A stretch of DNA of 64,000 nucleotides, taken from the NCBI RefSeq assembly GCF_900185725.1, contig NZ_FYAU01000013.1:1-64000 (forward strand), given 5' to 3'. Made by a program: the position numbers and the translations under genes. Below the pieces are notes generated by a model, which did no database searches, had not been told where the DNA came from, and was given only the letters and a program-made list of their open reading frames with translations. The stretch comes from Stappia sp. TSB10P1A (GTDB taxonomy: Bacteria > Pseudomonadota > Alphaproteobacteria > Rhizobiales > Stappiaceae). Below are positions 48,167 through 56,285 of this stretch, piece after piece; position 1 is the first letter of the stretch; each line of letters starts with the position of its first letter.

Positions 48167-48203
48167 CGAGCGGTGTTCCCTGTCGGTCTCTTGCGATCGA
48201 GTG

Positions 48204-48956
48204 TCAGGACAGCGGGCCGAAGAAGCCCGTGCGAAGCGGCCGGGCCCAGTCCGGGCGGCCGTTGCGCTCGGCCTCGCGGGCGGCGCGCTCCCAGTCATAG
48301 GTGATGCTCTTCATCTCGAACCGCCAGTCCCGCCCGATCCTTTCGAGGATCGCATAGCGCGCGTGCGGGCTGCCGGTCTCGACCTTGTGCGGCGCCGGTG
48401 TGTCGTCGCTATAGCCCGGCAGCCCGACGCTGCCCGGATTGAGAATGGTCCGGCCGCAATCCGGCAGTCGGATCAGGCGCGGAATATGGGTGTGGCCGCA
48501 GCAGATCAGCTCCGCCGCCGTATCGCCGAGACGGTCGGCGATGTCCTGTTCCGCGGCAAGGCGGGTGCTGTCGCCCGCGATTTCTTCCGTCAGGTAGACG
48601 TCGTCGCGCAAGGGCGTGCCGTGGCACAGCAGGATCCCGCCGCCTTCCAGCTCCAGCGTTGCCGGCAGCGTCCGCAGCCAGGCAAGGCTTTCGGCGGAGA
48701 GGTCGTTGGCGGTGAAGTGATCCGTACGGTTCGCCGCCGGCACGTTGCCGGCCGCGACGACACGGTCGTGGTTGCCGCGCACGGTCCGCCAGCCGAGGCC
48801 GCGCAGGAGTGTCGCGGTGCGCTCGGGCCAGAGCGGACCGGACAGGCAATCGCCGAGATTGACGACCTCGTCCGGAGCCTCACGCTCGAGGTCGGGGATC
48901 ACCGCCTCGAGCGCTTCGGCATTTCCGTGGATGTCGGCCAGCACGGCGATGCGCAT
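48204..48956 (-). CDS. Metallophosphoesterase (YfcE/MJ0936-like)
   Basis: 250 residues. The dinuclear metal motifs are complete: LADIHGNAEALEAV, NLGDCLSGPLWP, RGNHDRVV, LLCHGTP and CGHTHIPRLI. A soluble phosphodiesterase-type enzyme of unknown substrate. It starts 5 nt after the purB stop, so the two are probably translationally coupled. Confidence 0.92.
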   Translation of the reverse strand: MRIAVLADIHGNAEALEAVIPDLEREAPDEVVNLGDCLSGPLWPERTATLLRGLGWRTVRGNHDRVVAAGNVPAANRTDHFTANDLSAESLAWLRTLPATLELEGGGILLCHGTPLRDDVYLTEEIAGDSTRLAAEQDIADRLGDTAAELICCGHTHIPRLIRLPDCGRTILNPGSVGLPGYSDDTPAPHKVETGSPHARYAILERIGRDWRFEMKSITYDWERAAREAERNGRPDWARPLRTGFFGPLS

Positions 48957-48961
48957 TGCCG

Positions 48962-50290
48962 TCAGGCCTTGCCGAACACCCGGTCGAAGATCGTGCCGAC
49001 GGCCTTGGTGTGATAGCCGAGGTCGAAGCGCGAGCGGATCTCCTCCTCCGACAGGGCGGCGCGCACGTCGGCGTCGTTCAGCAGCTCTTCCAGGAAGTCG
49101 ACATCGGCGCTGCCGTCCTTCTGGTAGCTGTCCCAGACCTTCATGGCGTTGCGCTGGACCAGGCGATAGGCGTCCTCGCGCGAGGTGCCGGCCTGAGTCA
49201 GCGCCAGCAGGATGCGCTGCGAATGCACCAGGCCGCCGAGGCGGTTCATGTTGGCCAGCATGCGCTCCGGATAGACCAGCAGCTTGTCGATGACATTGGT
49301 CAGCCGCGCCAGCGCGAAGTCGAGCGTCACGGTGGCGTCCGGGCCGATCATCCGCTCGACGGAGGAGTGCGAGATATCGCGCTCGTGCCACAGGGCGACG
49401 TTCTCCATCGCCGGCATCGCATAGGCGCGGACCATGCGGGCAAGGCCGGTCAGGTTCTCGGTCAGCACCGGGTTGCGCTTGTGCGGCATGGCGCTGGAGC
49501 CCTTCTGGCCCGGCGAGAAATATTCCTCCGCCTCCAGCACCTCGGTGCGCTGCAGGTGGCGGATCTCGGTCGCCACGCGCTCGACCGACGAGGCGATGAC
49601 GCCGAGCGTCGCGAAGAACATCGCGTGCCGGTCGCGCGGGATCACCTGGGTGGAGACCGGCTCGACGGCCAGGCCCATGGCCTTGGCGACATGCTCCTCG
49701 ATGCGCGGATCGATATTGGCGAAGGTGCCGACGGCGCCGGAAATGGCGCAGGTCGCGACTTCCGCCCGCGCCGCGATCAGGCGGGTGCGGCAGCGGTCGA
49801 ACTCGGCATAGGCCTCGGCCATCTTCAGGCCGAAGGTCACCGGCTCGGCATGGATGCCGTGCGAGCGGCCGATGCAGACCGTGTCCCTGTGCTCGAAGGC
49901 GCGGCGCTTGAGGGCGGCCAGCAGCGCGTCGATATCGGCCAGCAGCAGGTCGGCGGCGCGGGTGAGCTGCACGTTGAAGCAGGTGTCGAGCACGTCGGAG
50001 GAGGTCATGCCCTGGTGCACGAAGCGGGCGTCGGGCCCGACGATCTCGGCCAGATGCGTCAGGAAGGCGATGACGTCGTGCTTGGTCTCGCGCTCGATCT
50101 CGTCGATGCGGGCGACGTCGAAGGTGGCGGCGCCGCCCTTCTCCCAGATGGTGCGGGCGGCGTCCTGCGGAATCACGCCGATCTCGGCGAGCGCGTCGCA
50201 GGCATGCGCCTCGATCTCGAACCAGATGCGGAACTTCGTCTCGGGAGACCAGATGGCGACCATTTCTGGCCGCGAATAGCGCGGGATCAT
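48962..50290 (-). CDS. purB: Adenylosuccinate lyase
   Basis: 442 residues. MIPRYSRPEMVAIWSPETKF is the family start; signature GSSAMPHKRNPVLTE; active-site region FVHQGMTSSDVLDTC. PurB acts twice in purine synthesis, on SAICAR and on adenylosuccinate. The in-frame codons upstream of 50290 are not homologous and lie next to the preceding gene. Confidence 0.96.
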   Translation of the reverse strand: MIPRYSRPEMVAIWSPETKFRIWFEIEAHACDALAEIGVIPQDAARTIWEKGGAATFDVARIDEIERETKHDVIAFLTHLAEIVGPDARFVHQGMTSSDVLDTCFNVQLTRAADLLLADIDALLAALKRRAFEHRDTVCIGRSHGIHAEPVTFGLKMAEAYAEFDRCRTRLIAARAEVATCAISGAVGTFANIDPRIEEHVAKAMGLAVEPVSTQVIPRDRHAMFFATLGVIASSVERVATEIRHLQRTEVLEAEEYFSPGQKGSSAMPHKRNPVLTENLTGLARMVRAYAMPAMENVALWHERDISHSSVERMIGPDATVTLDFALARLTNVIDKLLVYPERMLANMNRLGGLVHSQRILLALTQAGTSREDAYRLVQRNAMKVWDSYQKDGSADVDFLEELLNDADVRAALSEEEIRSRFDLGYHTKAVGTIFDRVFGKA

Positions 50291-50333
50291 GCGGGCGTCC
50301 TCTCGGGCAGCGGGCGGGTGTGCCGGCTGCTTA

Positions 50334-50807
50334 TCAGACCCGGCGCGACGGCTCAATGCGCGCGAAGTACCACGAGAAGGCGAGCAGCGGCAGGAAAGCG
50401 AAAGGCAGCAGCGGGCGGGCGCTCAGCACGGCGAAGACATAGCTGGACGAGGCGGCGGTGAAGGCGAATTCCCAGAACATCTGCATGGAGAGGGTGGTGG
50501 TGTGCCACTCGGAATAATAGGCGCGCAGTTGCAGGAAGAAGCCCAGGGCGGCGAAGCCGGTGGTGCCGAGCGTCAGCGACAGGATCATCGCGGCGAAGCG
50601 CGCCGGCAGCCGCCCCTTGCGGCGGCGGAAGGTCAGGAGGCTCGCGGCGCCCCAGGCGCAGAAGGCGCCGAGAAAGCCGCTCGAGGTCATGACCAGCACC
50701 ACCGCGGCGGAACGGCCGGTCAGCGCTTCGCCGCGCCACATTAGCAGCGCGGTCTGCAGGAGGCCGATCAGCGCGGCCCAGGCGATGGCGAAGACGAGAG
50801 ATCGCAC
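50334..50807 (-). CDS. Membrane protein of unknown function
   Basis: 157 residues with four predicted transmembrane helices (about 4-24, 36-58, 70-94, 125-148); the last loop carries LQLRAYYSEWHTTTLSMQMF. No motif recognised. It lies 43 nt before purB and 79 nt after rpe in the same direction. Confidence 0.82.
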   Translation of the reverse strand: MRSLVFAIAWAALIGLLQTALLMWRGEALTGRSAAVVLVMTSSGFLGAFCAWGAASLLTFRRRKGRLPARFAAMILSLTLGTTGFAALGFFLQLRAYYSEWHTTTLSMQMFWEFAFTAASSSYVFAVLSARPLLPFAFLPLLAFSWYFARIEPSRRV

Positions 50808-50886
50808 CTGGCAGGGTCATCCGTTCTCACGCCGGGCGGCAGTGCCCGGCACATCGCGCCGACTGTCGGCCGCGCGGCGGCGGGGG

Positions 50887-51564
50887 TCAAGCCGTGGCGG
50901 CTGCGGCGGCCTTGCGGATCGCCTCGATATTGGCGCGGTAACCGGCAACGCCCTCGCCCTTGAACACCGCCGAGCCGGCGACCAGCACGTTGGCGCCGGC
51001 TTTGGCGACCAGCGGCGCGGTCTCGGCGGTGACGCCGCCATCGACCTCGATGTCGATCGGCCGGTCGCCGATCATCGCCTTGATGCGGGCGACCTTGTCG
51101 ACCATCGCCGGGATGAAGGACTGGCCGCCGAAGCCCGGATTGACGCTCATCACCAGCACCAGGTCGAGGCGGTCGAGCACGTATTCGAGGACGCTTTCCG
51201 GCGTTGCCGGGTTGAGCGAGACGCCGGCCTTCTTGCCGAGCGCGCGGATCGCCTGCAGCGAGCGGTCGAGATGCGGGCCGGCCTCGGCATGCACGGTGAT
51301 GATGTCCGAGCCGGCCTTGGCGAAGGCCTCCAGATAGGCGTCGCAGGGGGCGATCATCAGATGCGTGTCGAACACCTTGTCGGTGTGCCGGCGCATCGCC
51401 TTGATGACGTCCGGGCCGAAGCTGATATTGGGCACGAAATGCCCGTCCATCACGTCGAGATGGATCCAGTCGGCCCCCGCCTCCACCACGTCGCGCACTT
51501 CCCTTCCGAAGGCGGAGAAGTCCGAGGCCAGCATGGACGGGGCGATGACGAGGGGGCGGGACAT
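50887..51564 (-). CDS. rpe: Ribulose-phosphate 3-epimerase
   Basis: 225 residues. [47 protein letters not shown] and [14 protein letters not shown] are the family signatures with metal ligands His/Asp. It interconverts ribulose 5-phosphate and xylulose 5-phosphate in the pentose phosphate and Calvin cycles. ATG 51564 selected; the 30 codons upstream in frame are unrelated. Confidence 0.96.
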   Translation of the reverse strand: MSRPLVIAPSMLASDFSAFGREVRDVVEAGADWIHLDVMDGHFVPNISFGPDVIKAMRRHTDKVFDTHLMIAPCDAYLEAFAKAGSDIITVHAEAGPHLDRSLQAIRALGKKAGVSLNPATPESVLEYVLDRLDLVLVMSVNPGFGGQSFIPAMVDKVARIKAMIGDRPIDIEVDGGVTAETAPLVAKAGANVLVAGSAVFKGEGVAGYRANIEAIRKAAAAATA

Positions 51565-51678
51565 GGGCGGCGGCTCCGATGGCTGGGCTTGGGAGGCTGA
51601 TCGCTTGGGGCTGATCAGGCGCAAGCCGCTATCACAGGCTCCCCGGTGCCACAAGCGCGCAAGCGGCCCGGCCTCGTC

Positions 51679-52458
51679 TCACAGCCGGCCGGTGATCGCC
51701 AGATAGCGGCCGTCGCGCCCCTCGAAGCCGATCTGCTCGACCAGCACCAGCACGGCGAAGGAACTGGCGCGGCCGTCGTCGGGGTGGTGCAGCACCAGCC
51801 GGTCGATCCGGTAGCCGAGCGCGCAGCCGCGGCTTTGCGGCAGGCGGGCATCGTCGTTGAGGATCCGCGTCTTGCCCTTGAAGCTCAGCGTCAGGCGGAA
51901 GCCCTTGATCTCGCCGAGATCGTCCGGGCAGGAGGCGGGCCGCGCCACCTTGTGCTCGCTCAGCCGCAGCTCGATCGGCGGTCCGAAGTCCGGCGTCTCG
52001 ACAAGGGTGGTGGCGCTCATCCGGTGCGGATCGATGCCGCGCTGGGTCGGCGGGTTGTGCGCCACCGTGTCGCCGTGGCCGGTGATGGCGGCCGAGACGA
52101 TCAGGTTCCAGGCCGCATCGCGATTGGCCTCGCGGGTGCGTTGCAGCGCCGCTTCCGCCTGCGGCGAGGTCGTGTAGTCCGGCTCGTCGCGCCGGCGGAA
52201 CGGGCTGCCGCCGAGCCAGGCGTCGCGGTCGACATCGAACAGGTAGATGTTGGAATAGGGAAAGCCCGAGCCGTCCTGGATGCCGTATTCCTCGAAGGCG
52301 AAGCGGCTGCCATTGGCGGAAAAGCCCATCACGTCGACCCGTGCATAATCGACGGCAAAGGCCGGCGTCGTGCCGAGCCCGACGAGCAGCGCGAAGGCGG
52401 CACCCACCAGCGGGGCGGCGGCAAGGGTGAGGGCTCTCGGCGTCGGGCAGTCGCGCAT
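51679..52458 (-). CDS. DUF2259 family secreted protein
   Basis: 259 residues. Signal peptide about 1-36 (AAPLVGAAFALLVGLGTTPA-FA). The mature start VDVMGFSANGSRFAFEEYGI is typical of DUF2259, a predicted secreted family of unknown role; SNIYLFDVDRDAWLGGSPFR is also conserved. It is 114 nt upstream of rpe in the same direction. The ATG at 52458 gives the better signal peptide. Confidence 0.85.
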   Translation of the reverse strand: MRDCPTPRALTLAAAPLVGAAFALLVGLGTTPAFAVDYARVDVMGFSANGSRFAFEEYGIQDGSGFPYSNIYLFDVDRDAWLGGSPFRRRDEPDYTTSPQAEAALQRTREANRDAAWNLIVSAAITGHGDTVAHNPPTQRGIDPHRMSATTLVETPDFGPPIELRLSEHKVARPASCPDDLGEIKGFRLTLSFKGKTRILNDDARLPQSRGCALGYRIDRLVLHHPDDGRASSFAVLVLVEQIGFEGRDGRYLAITGRL

Positions 52459-52495
52459 GTCCTGTCTCCCGGTGCGCGTTGCGATGCCCGCCACA

Positions 52496-53494
52496 CTAGC
52501 CGCCGGGCGCGGCGCCGCCGTGATCCCGGTCACGTTCCGCCTGATCGGCGGCGATGCGGTTGGCGAGCGGCTTCAGGAGCCAGGGTAGCAGGTAGATCGG
52601 CAACTGGCCGAGCCCGAAATACAGCCAGGCGAGATCCGGCAGCGTCCCTCCCAGCGCGGCGACCAACAGGCCCATGTTGCGGTTGCCGGCCGCATGGGCG
52701 ACGACGAAGCCCTGGTCGCGGCGCACCCGCGCGAAGACCAGCAGCGTCAGCCCCATCTGCGTCAGCGCCACGGCGAAGGTCAGCGCCGCCATCGCCAGGG
52801 TGAACAGGGGCGCCGCCATGAAGCGCTCGGCGACGCCGTCCATCACCGCGACGGCGAAGACGAACAGGATCAGCACGTTGAGCCCGTCGATATGCTCTCT
52901 TGCCCCGACGACGCGCGCCGTGCCGGCGAGGCGGCGAATCAGCATCGCCAGGCCAGCGGAGGCGGCGAGCAGCCCGGTCAGCCGCAGGCCGAGGGAGAGC
53001 GTGTCGATCGGCAGGCTCTCGCCGAGCAGCAGGCCGGCGATCGCCGGCGCGGTCAGCGGCGTCAGGAGCATGCCGCCGCCGACCAGCGCCAGCGACAGCG
53101 CCCCGTCGAGGCCGATCAGCGCGATGAAGGCCGGTGCCGACATGATCGGCGGGGCGGCGGTGACGATGAAGGCGGCGAGCGCGATGTCCGGATGCAGGGC
53201 GGCAAGGCCGCTCGCCTGCAGCAGCGCGCCCACGGCCAGCGGCACGGCAACGAGCATCCACAACAGCGCCAGGGCCGCCAGTTTCGGCCGGCGGACATGG
53301 GCGACGACGGCGACCGGATCGACGCGCAGGAAGGCGAGCACCAGCAGCACGAAGATCGCTTCCTCGACCAGCGGCCGGAACAGCGCGGAGAGCGGCGGCA
53401 GCATCAATCCGAGCAGGGCGCTGATCGCGACGGCGCGGGTGCCCTGGCGTCCGAGCCAGGCGAGAAGGGAGAGCGGCAGGGCGAGCGCCGGCAT
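52496..53494 (-). CDS. Bile acid:sodium symporter family transporter
   Basis: 332 residues with about ten transmembrane helices. The arrangement of AFIVTAAPPIMSAPAFIALI in the first half and FVVAHAAGNRNMGLLVAALG in the second matches the crossover helices of the SBF/bile-acid-sodium symporter fold. Substrate unknown; the family also carries pantoate, keto acids and steroids. Divergent from the FAD oxidoreductase gene. Start chosen at ATG 53494; 88 further upstream codons are open but overlap that gene. Confidence 0.86.
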   Translation of the reverse strand: MPALALPLSLLAWLGRQGTRAVAISALLGLMLPPLSALFRPLVEEAIFVLLVLAFLRVDPVAVVAHVRRPKLAALALLWMLVAVPLAVGALLQASGLAALHPDIALAAFIVTAAPPIMSAPAFIALIGLDGALSLALVGGGMLLTPLTAPAIAGLLLGESLPIDTLSLGLRLTGLLAASAGLAMLIRRLAGTARVVGAREHIDGLNVLILFVFAVAVMDGVAERFMAAPLFTLAMAALTFAVALTQMGLTLLVFARVRRDQGFVVAHAAGNRNMGLLVAALGGTLPDLAWLYFGLGQLPIYLLPWLLKPLANRIAADQAERDRDHGGAAPGG

Positions 53495-53603
53495 GTCGGA
53501 AGGCACTTTCCGGAGAGCCTGCGGGCACCTGGAACGGTGCCGGGCGGGAGAGATTTCAGGGCCTTGAGTATCGCGGAGAGCGTCTTCCACTTGCAAGGCG
53601 ATT

Positions 53604-54890
53604 GTGAACAGTGTCGAAAAGCGTATGCGCAGCTTCGACGCGATCGTCCTTGGCGCCGGCATCACCGGCACGAGTGCCGCCCTGCACCTGCAGGGGCGGG
53701 GCCTGCGCGTGGCGCTGGTCGACCGCGACGCGCCGGGCGAGGACGCGACGCGCGGCAATGACGGGCTGATCGGCCGCGACGGCTATTCGGCGCTTTCCGT
53801 GCCGCTCGGCCTGCCGGGGATCCTGGCCGGCGCGCTGACCCGGCGCCACGGCCTCGGCATCGATTCGCGCTCGCTGCCCGATCTTGCCCGCTTCTTCGCC
53901 GAGGCGCGCCTTGCCGCCCGGCCGTCGAGCGCGGCGCGCGCCGCCCGGGCGCTGGCGCCGTTGCAGGCGGCGGCGGCGGCCGAGCATCTGGCGCTGGCGC
54001 GGGCCGCCAGCGCCCTGCGCTTCTTCCGCCGCACCGGCTGGATCAAGCTGCTGCGCTCGCGCCGCGCGCGCGAGCTTGCCGAGGTGGACCGGCATTTCGC
54101 CCGCATCCTCGGCGTGCCTTATGTCGATCTCGACGCGGTGGAGATCGTCCGGCTGGAGCCGCATCTGCGCTCGCTGGAGGAAGCGGCGATCTACTGGCCG
54201 GAAAGCCAGTCGGTATCCTCGCCCGGCGGCGTCACCAGGGCCTATGGCCGGCTGTTCCGCGAGCGCGGCGGCGATGTGGAGATCGGCGAGGCCGGCTCGC
54301 TGATCGACACGCGGCAGGGCTTTGCCCTGCGCACCGTGCGCGGCGAGGTCGGCGCGCCGATCGTCGTGCTGGCCTTGGGCGCGGGCGTGTCGCCGGTGCT
54401 GGCGCGCTTCGGCCTCGGCCTGCCGCTCGCCGCCTGCCGCACCTATCACCGGCATTTCCGCGCCGTCTCCGGCGTCTCGCTGGCCCGTCCGGTCACCGAC
54501 CAGGAGGGCGGTTTCACGCTGACGCCGATGGAGCGCGGGCTGCGGCTGGTCGGCGGCACGGAGCTGATGTCGCCGGCGCGGGCGCTGGGCGCGGCACCGC
54601 TGCGCGCCAACGCCCTGCAGCGGGCGGGCGCGGCGGCGAAGGCGCTGCTGCCGCTCGGGTCGCTGGTGGAGGAGCGGCCGGCGGCGGGCGTGCGCGTCTT
54701 CGTGCCGGACCAACTGCCGATCGTCGGCGAGATGCCGGGCATGCCGGGCCTGTGGCTGTCGGTCGGCCACATGCGCGACGGCTTTTCCCTCGCCCCGGCG
54801 ATGGCGCGGCTTCTCGCGGATCTCGTCACCGACATGATGCCGCTCGCCGACCCGCAGCCCTATTCGCCCTCGCGGTTTCTCGTCGGCTAG
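53604..54890 (+). CDS. FAD-dependent oxidoreductase (DadA/glycine-oxidase-like)
   Basis: 428 residues. FAD-binding GxGxxG in IVLGAGITGTSAALHLQGRG at about 14-33 and the ADP-contact VALVDRDAPGEDATRGNDGL; the C-terminal part has LPIVGEMPGMPGLWLSVGHM, typical of the DAO family of amine/amino-acid oxidoreductases. Substrate unknown. The GTG start at 53604 has AAGG at good spacing; ATG 53625 is an in-frame alternative. Divergent from the transporter, which may share a substrate (inference). Confidence 0.88.
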   Translation: MNSVEKRMRSFDAIVLGAGITGTSAALHLQGRGLRVALVDRDAPGEDATRGNDGLIGRDGYSALSVPLGLPGILAGALTRRHGLGIDSRSLPDLARFFAEARLAARPSSAARAARALAPLQAAAAAEHLALARAASALRFFRRTGWIKLLRSRRARELAEVDRHFARILGVPYVDLDAVEIVRLEPHLRSLEEAAIYWPESQSVSSPGGVTRAYGRLFRERGGDVEIGEAGSLIDTRQGFALRTVRGEVGAPIVVLALGAGVSPVLARFGLGLPLAACRTYHRHFRAVSGVSLARPVTDQEGGFTLTPMERGLRLVGGTELMSPARALGAAPLRANALQRAGAAAKALLPLGSLVEERPAAGVRVFVPDQLPIVGEMPGMPGLWLSVGHMRDGFSLAPAMARLLADLVTDMMPLADPQPYSPSRFLVG

Positions 54891-54912
54891 GCGCCCTCCC
54901 GTCGTCGCCGCG

Positions 54913-55064
54913 CACGCACCACCCTCTCCTTTCGTCATCCCGGGCAAGGCGAAGCCGCGACCCGGGATCGGCGAGCCGAGGGCGCTTGTGGTGCGCTCTG
55001 GATCGAACCCGCAACCGCCGTGGCTCGCCGGTTCCGGGTCTCGCGATGCTCGCCCGGAATGACG
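54913..55064. repeat. 152-bp repeat with long hairpin, copy A
   Basis: Identical to 55441-55592 apart from about 20 bp in the middle (54984-55003). Arms 54933-54977 and 55022-55064 are imperfect inverted copies with a 44-nt loop. Arm lengths, loop length and much of the sequence resemble the repeats at 17788-17921 and 18247-18380. Confidence 0.9.
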
Positions 55065-55140
55065 CCGGAGGGGGCGGGGCGAGGGGGCTTGGGAAGCGGC
55101 GGCCTCCCGCCTCATGCCTGCTGGGGATGCCATTGGCTCC

Positions 55141-55288
55141 CGGCTCTCCGGCTTCGCCTGCGGCCGGGATGACCTCCGAGAGGGAGGCGGTGCCTTGCAT
55201 CCCCACGGCCGTCACCCCGAGAAAGTGGCTGGCACGACCTCGCATCCCCTCGGCCGTCACCCCGGCCGCAGGCGAAGCCGGAGAGCCG
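55141..55288. repeat. 28-bp perfect inverted repeat
   Basis: 55141-55168 is the exact reverse complement of 55261-55288, with 92 bp between the arms; similarity continues imperfectly outward. Confidence 0.85.
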
Positions 55289-55302
55289 GGGGCCATTCGT
55301 TC

Positions 55303-55402
55303 CCAGAGCGGCGGCGAGGACACGCCCGCACGAGCCCCACGTTCAGCCTGTCGTCCCGGTCTCAGTGGTGCCTATTGGCTGCCAGAGCGGCGGCGAGGAC
55401 AC
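55303..55402. repeat. 21-bp direct repeat pair
   Basis: The 21 bases at 55303-55323 (ending GGCGGCGAGGACAC) recur at 55382-55402. Confidence 0.75.
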
Positions 55403-55440
55403 CGGAACGTCTCCACGTCCTCCCGGACGGCGTTCGCTCT

Positions 55441-55592
55441 CACGCACCACCCTCTCCTTTCGTCATCCCGGGCAAGGCGAAGCCGCGACCCGGGATCGGC
55501 GAGCCGAGGGCCTGTCGAAGGCACTCGCGAACGAACCCGCAACCGCCGTGGCTCGCCGGTTCCGGGTCTCGCGATGCTCGCCCGGAATGACG
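55441..55592. repeat. 152-bp repeat with long hairpin, copy B
   Basis: Second copy at a constant 528-bp offset; hairpin arms at 55461-55505 and 55550-55592. Confidence 0.9.
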
Positions 55593-55640
55593 AAGCGAGA
55601 GGCAGGCGCGAAGAGGACGGCACGACGGCAGCCCCGTCCC

Positions 55641-56120
55641 TCACGTCTCGCGAATCGGCAGCGCCACCGTGTGCTTCACCGTGCTGACGACGATGCGCGA
55701 CTGCACGTCGGAAACCAGCGTGTTGTCGAGCAGCTTCAGCCGCAGGAAGTCGTCATAGGCCTTGATGTCGCTGGCGACGACCTTGATCAGGTAGTCGACC
55801 GCGCCGGTGATGCGCTCGCAGATCACCACCTCCGGCCAGCGCTGCAGCAGCTTGTCGAAGGTCTCCATGTTCTCGCGGCTGGGCACCGCCAGCTTGACGA
55901 AGGCATAGGCGACGAAGCCGAGGCCGACCGCTTCCCGGTCGACCACCGCGACGATCTGGCGGATGACGCCGCTTTCCTTGAGCTTCTTGATGCGCCGCCA
56001 GCAGGGGGTCTGGCTCATGCCCGCCTCGCGGGCGACTTCGGCGATGGAGAGGGAGGCATCGCGTTGCAGGATCTGCAGCACGCGGATGTCGGAAGGGTCC
56101 AGAAGGTTTTTTTCGCTCAT
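55641..56120 (-). CDS. Lrp/AsnC family transcriptional regulator
   Basis: 159 residues. N-terminal helix-turn-helix (SIAEVAREAGMSQTPCWRRI) and a C-terminal RAM effector domain (PEVVICERITGAVDYLIKVV). Lrp-type regulators sense amino acids or related metabolites. Divergent, with 165 bp between starts, from an indolepyruvate ferredoxin oxidoreductase gene involved in aromatic amino acid degradation, so it probably controls that gene. This arrangement is common in alphaproteobacteria. Start ATG 56120 is the family start. Confidence 0.93.
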   Translation of the reverse strand: MSEKNLLDPSDIRVLQILQRDASLSIAEVAREAGMSQTPCWRRIKKLKESGVIRQIVAVVDREAVGLGFVAYAFVKLAVPSRENMETFDKLLQRWPEVVICERITGAVDYLIKVVASDIKAYDDFLRLKLLDNTLVSDVQSRIVVSTVKHTVALPIRET

Positions 56121-56285
56121 GTGGTGTCGAGGGGAAATTCCGTGCCGTTATATGGGTTGTTTGCGGCAGGATAGCACAGAATTTCACCGGAAGAAGGAGC
56201 ATATTGGAGGGTAGAAGACTGCGCCGGGCGCGGGCCTTTCGGCCCCCTTGCGCGGACCCACCCCGACGGAAGAGGAGGCCGTCCC

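Larger units (their letters stand above)
54891..55640. other. Repeat island between convergent genes
   Basis: 750 bp with no gene. It is made almost entirely of palindromic repeats: two 152-bp copies of the long-hairpin family, a 28-bp perfect inverted pair between them, and a 21-bp direct repeat. The apparent open frames here are low-complexity by-products. Confidence 0.8.

Noticed and set aside
54752-56174. Several long open frames over the second repeat island
   Set aside because: They read through palindromic repeats and into real genes on the other strand; repetitive content without domains.
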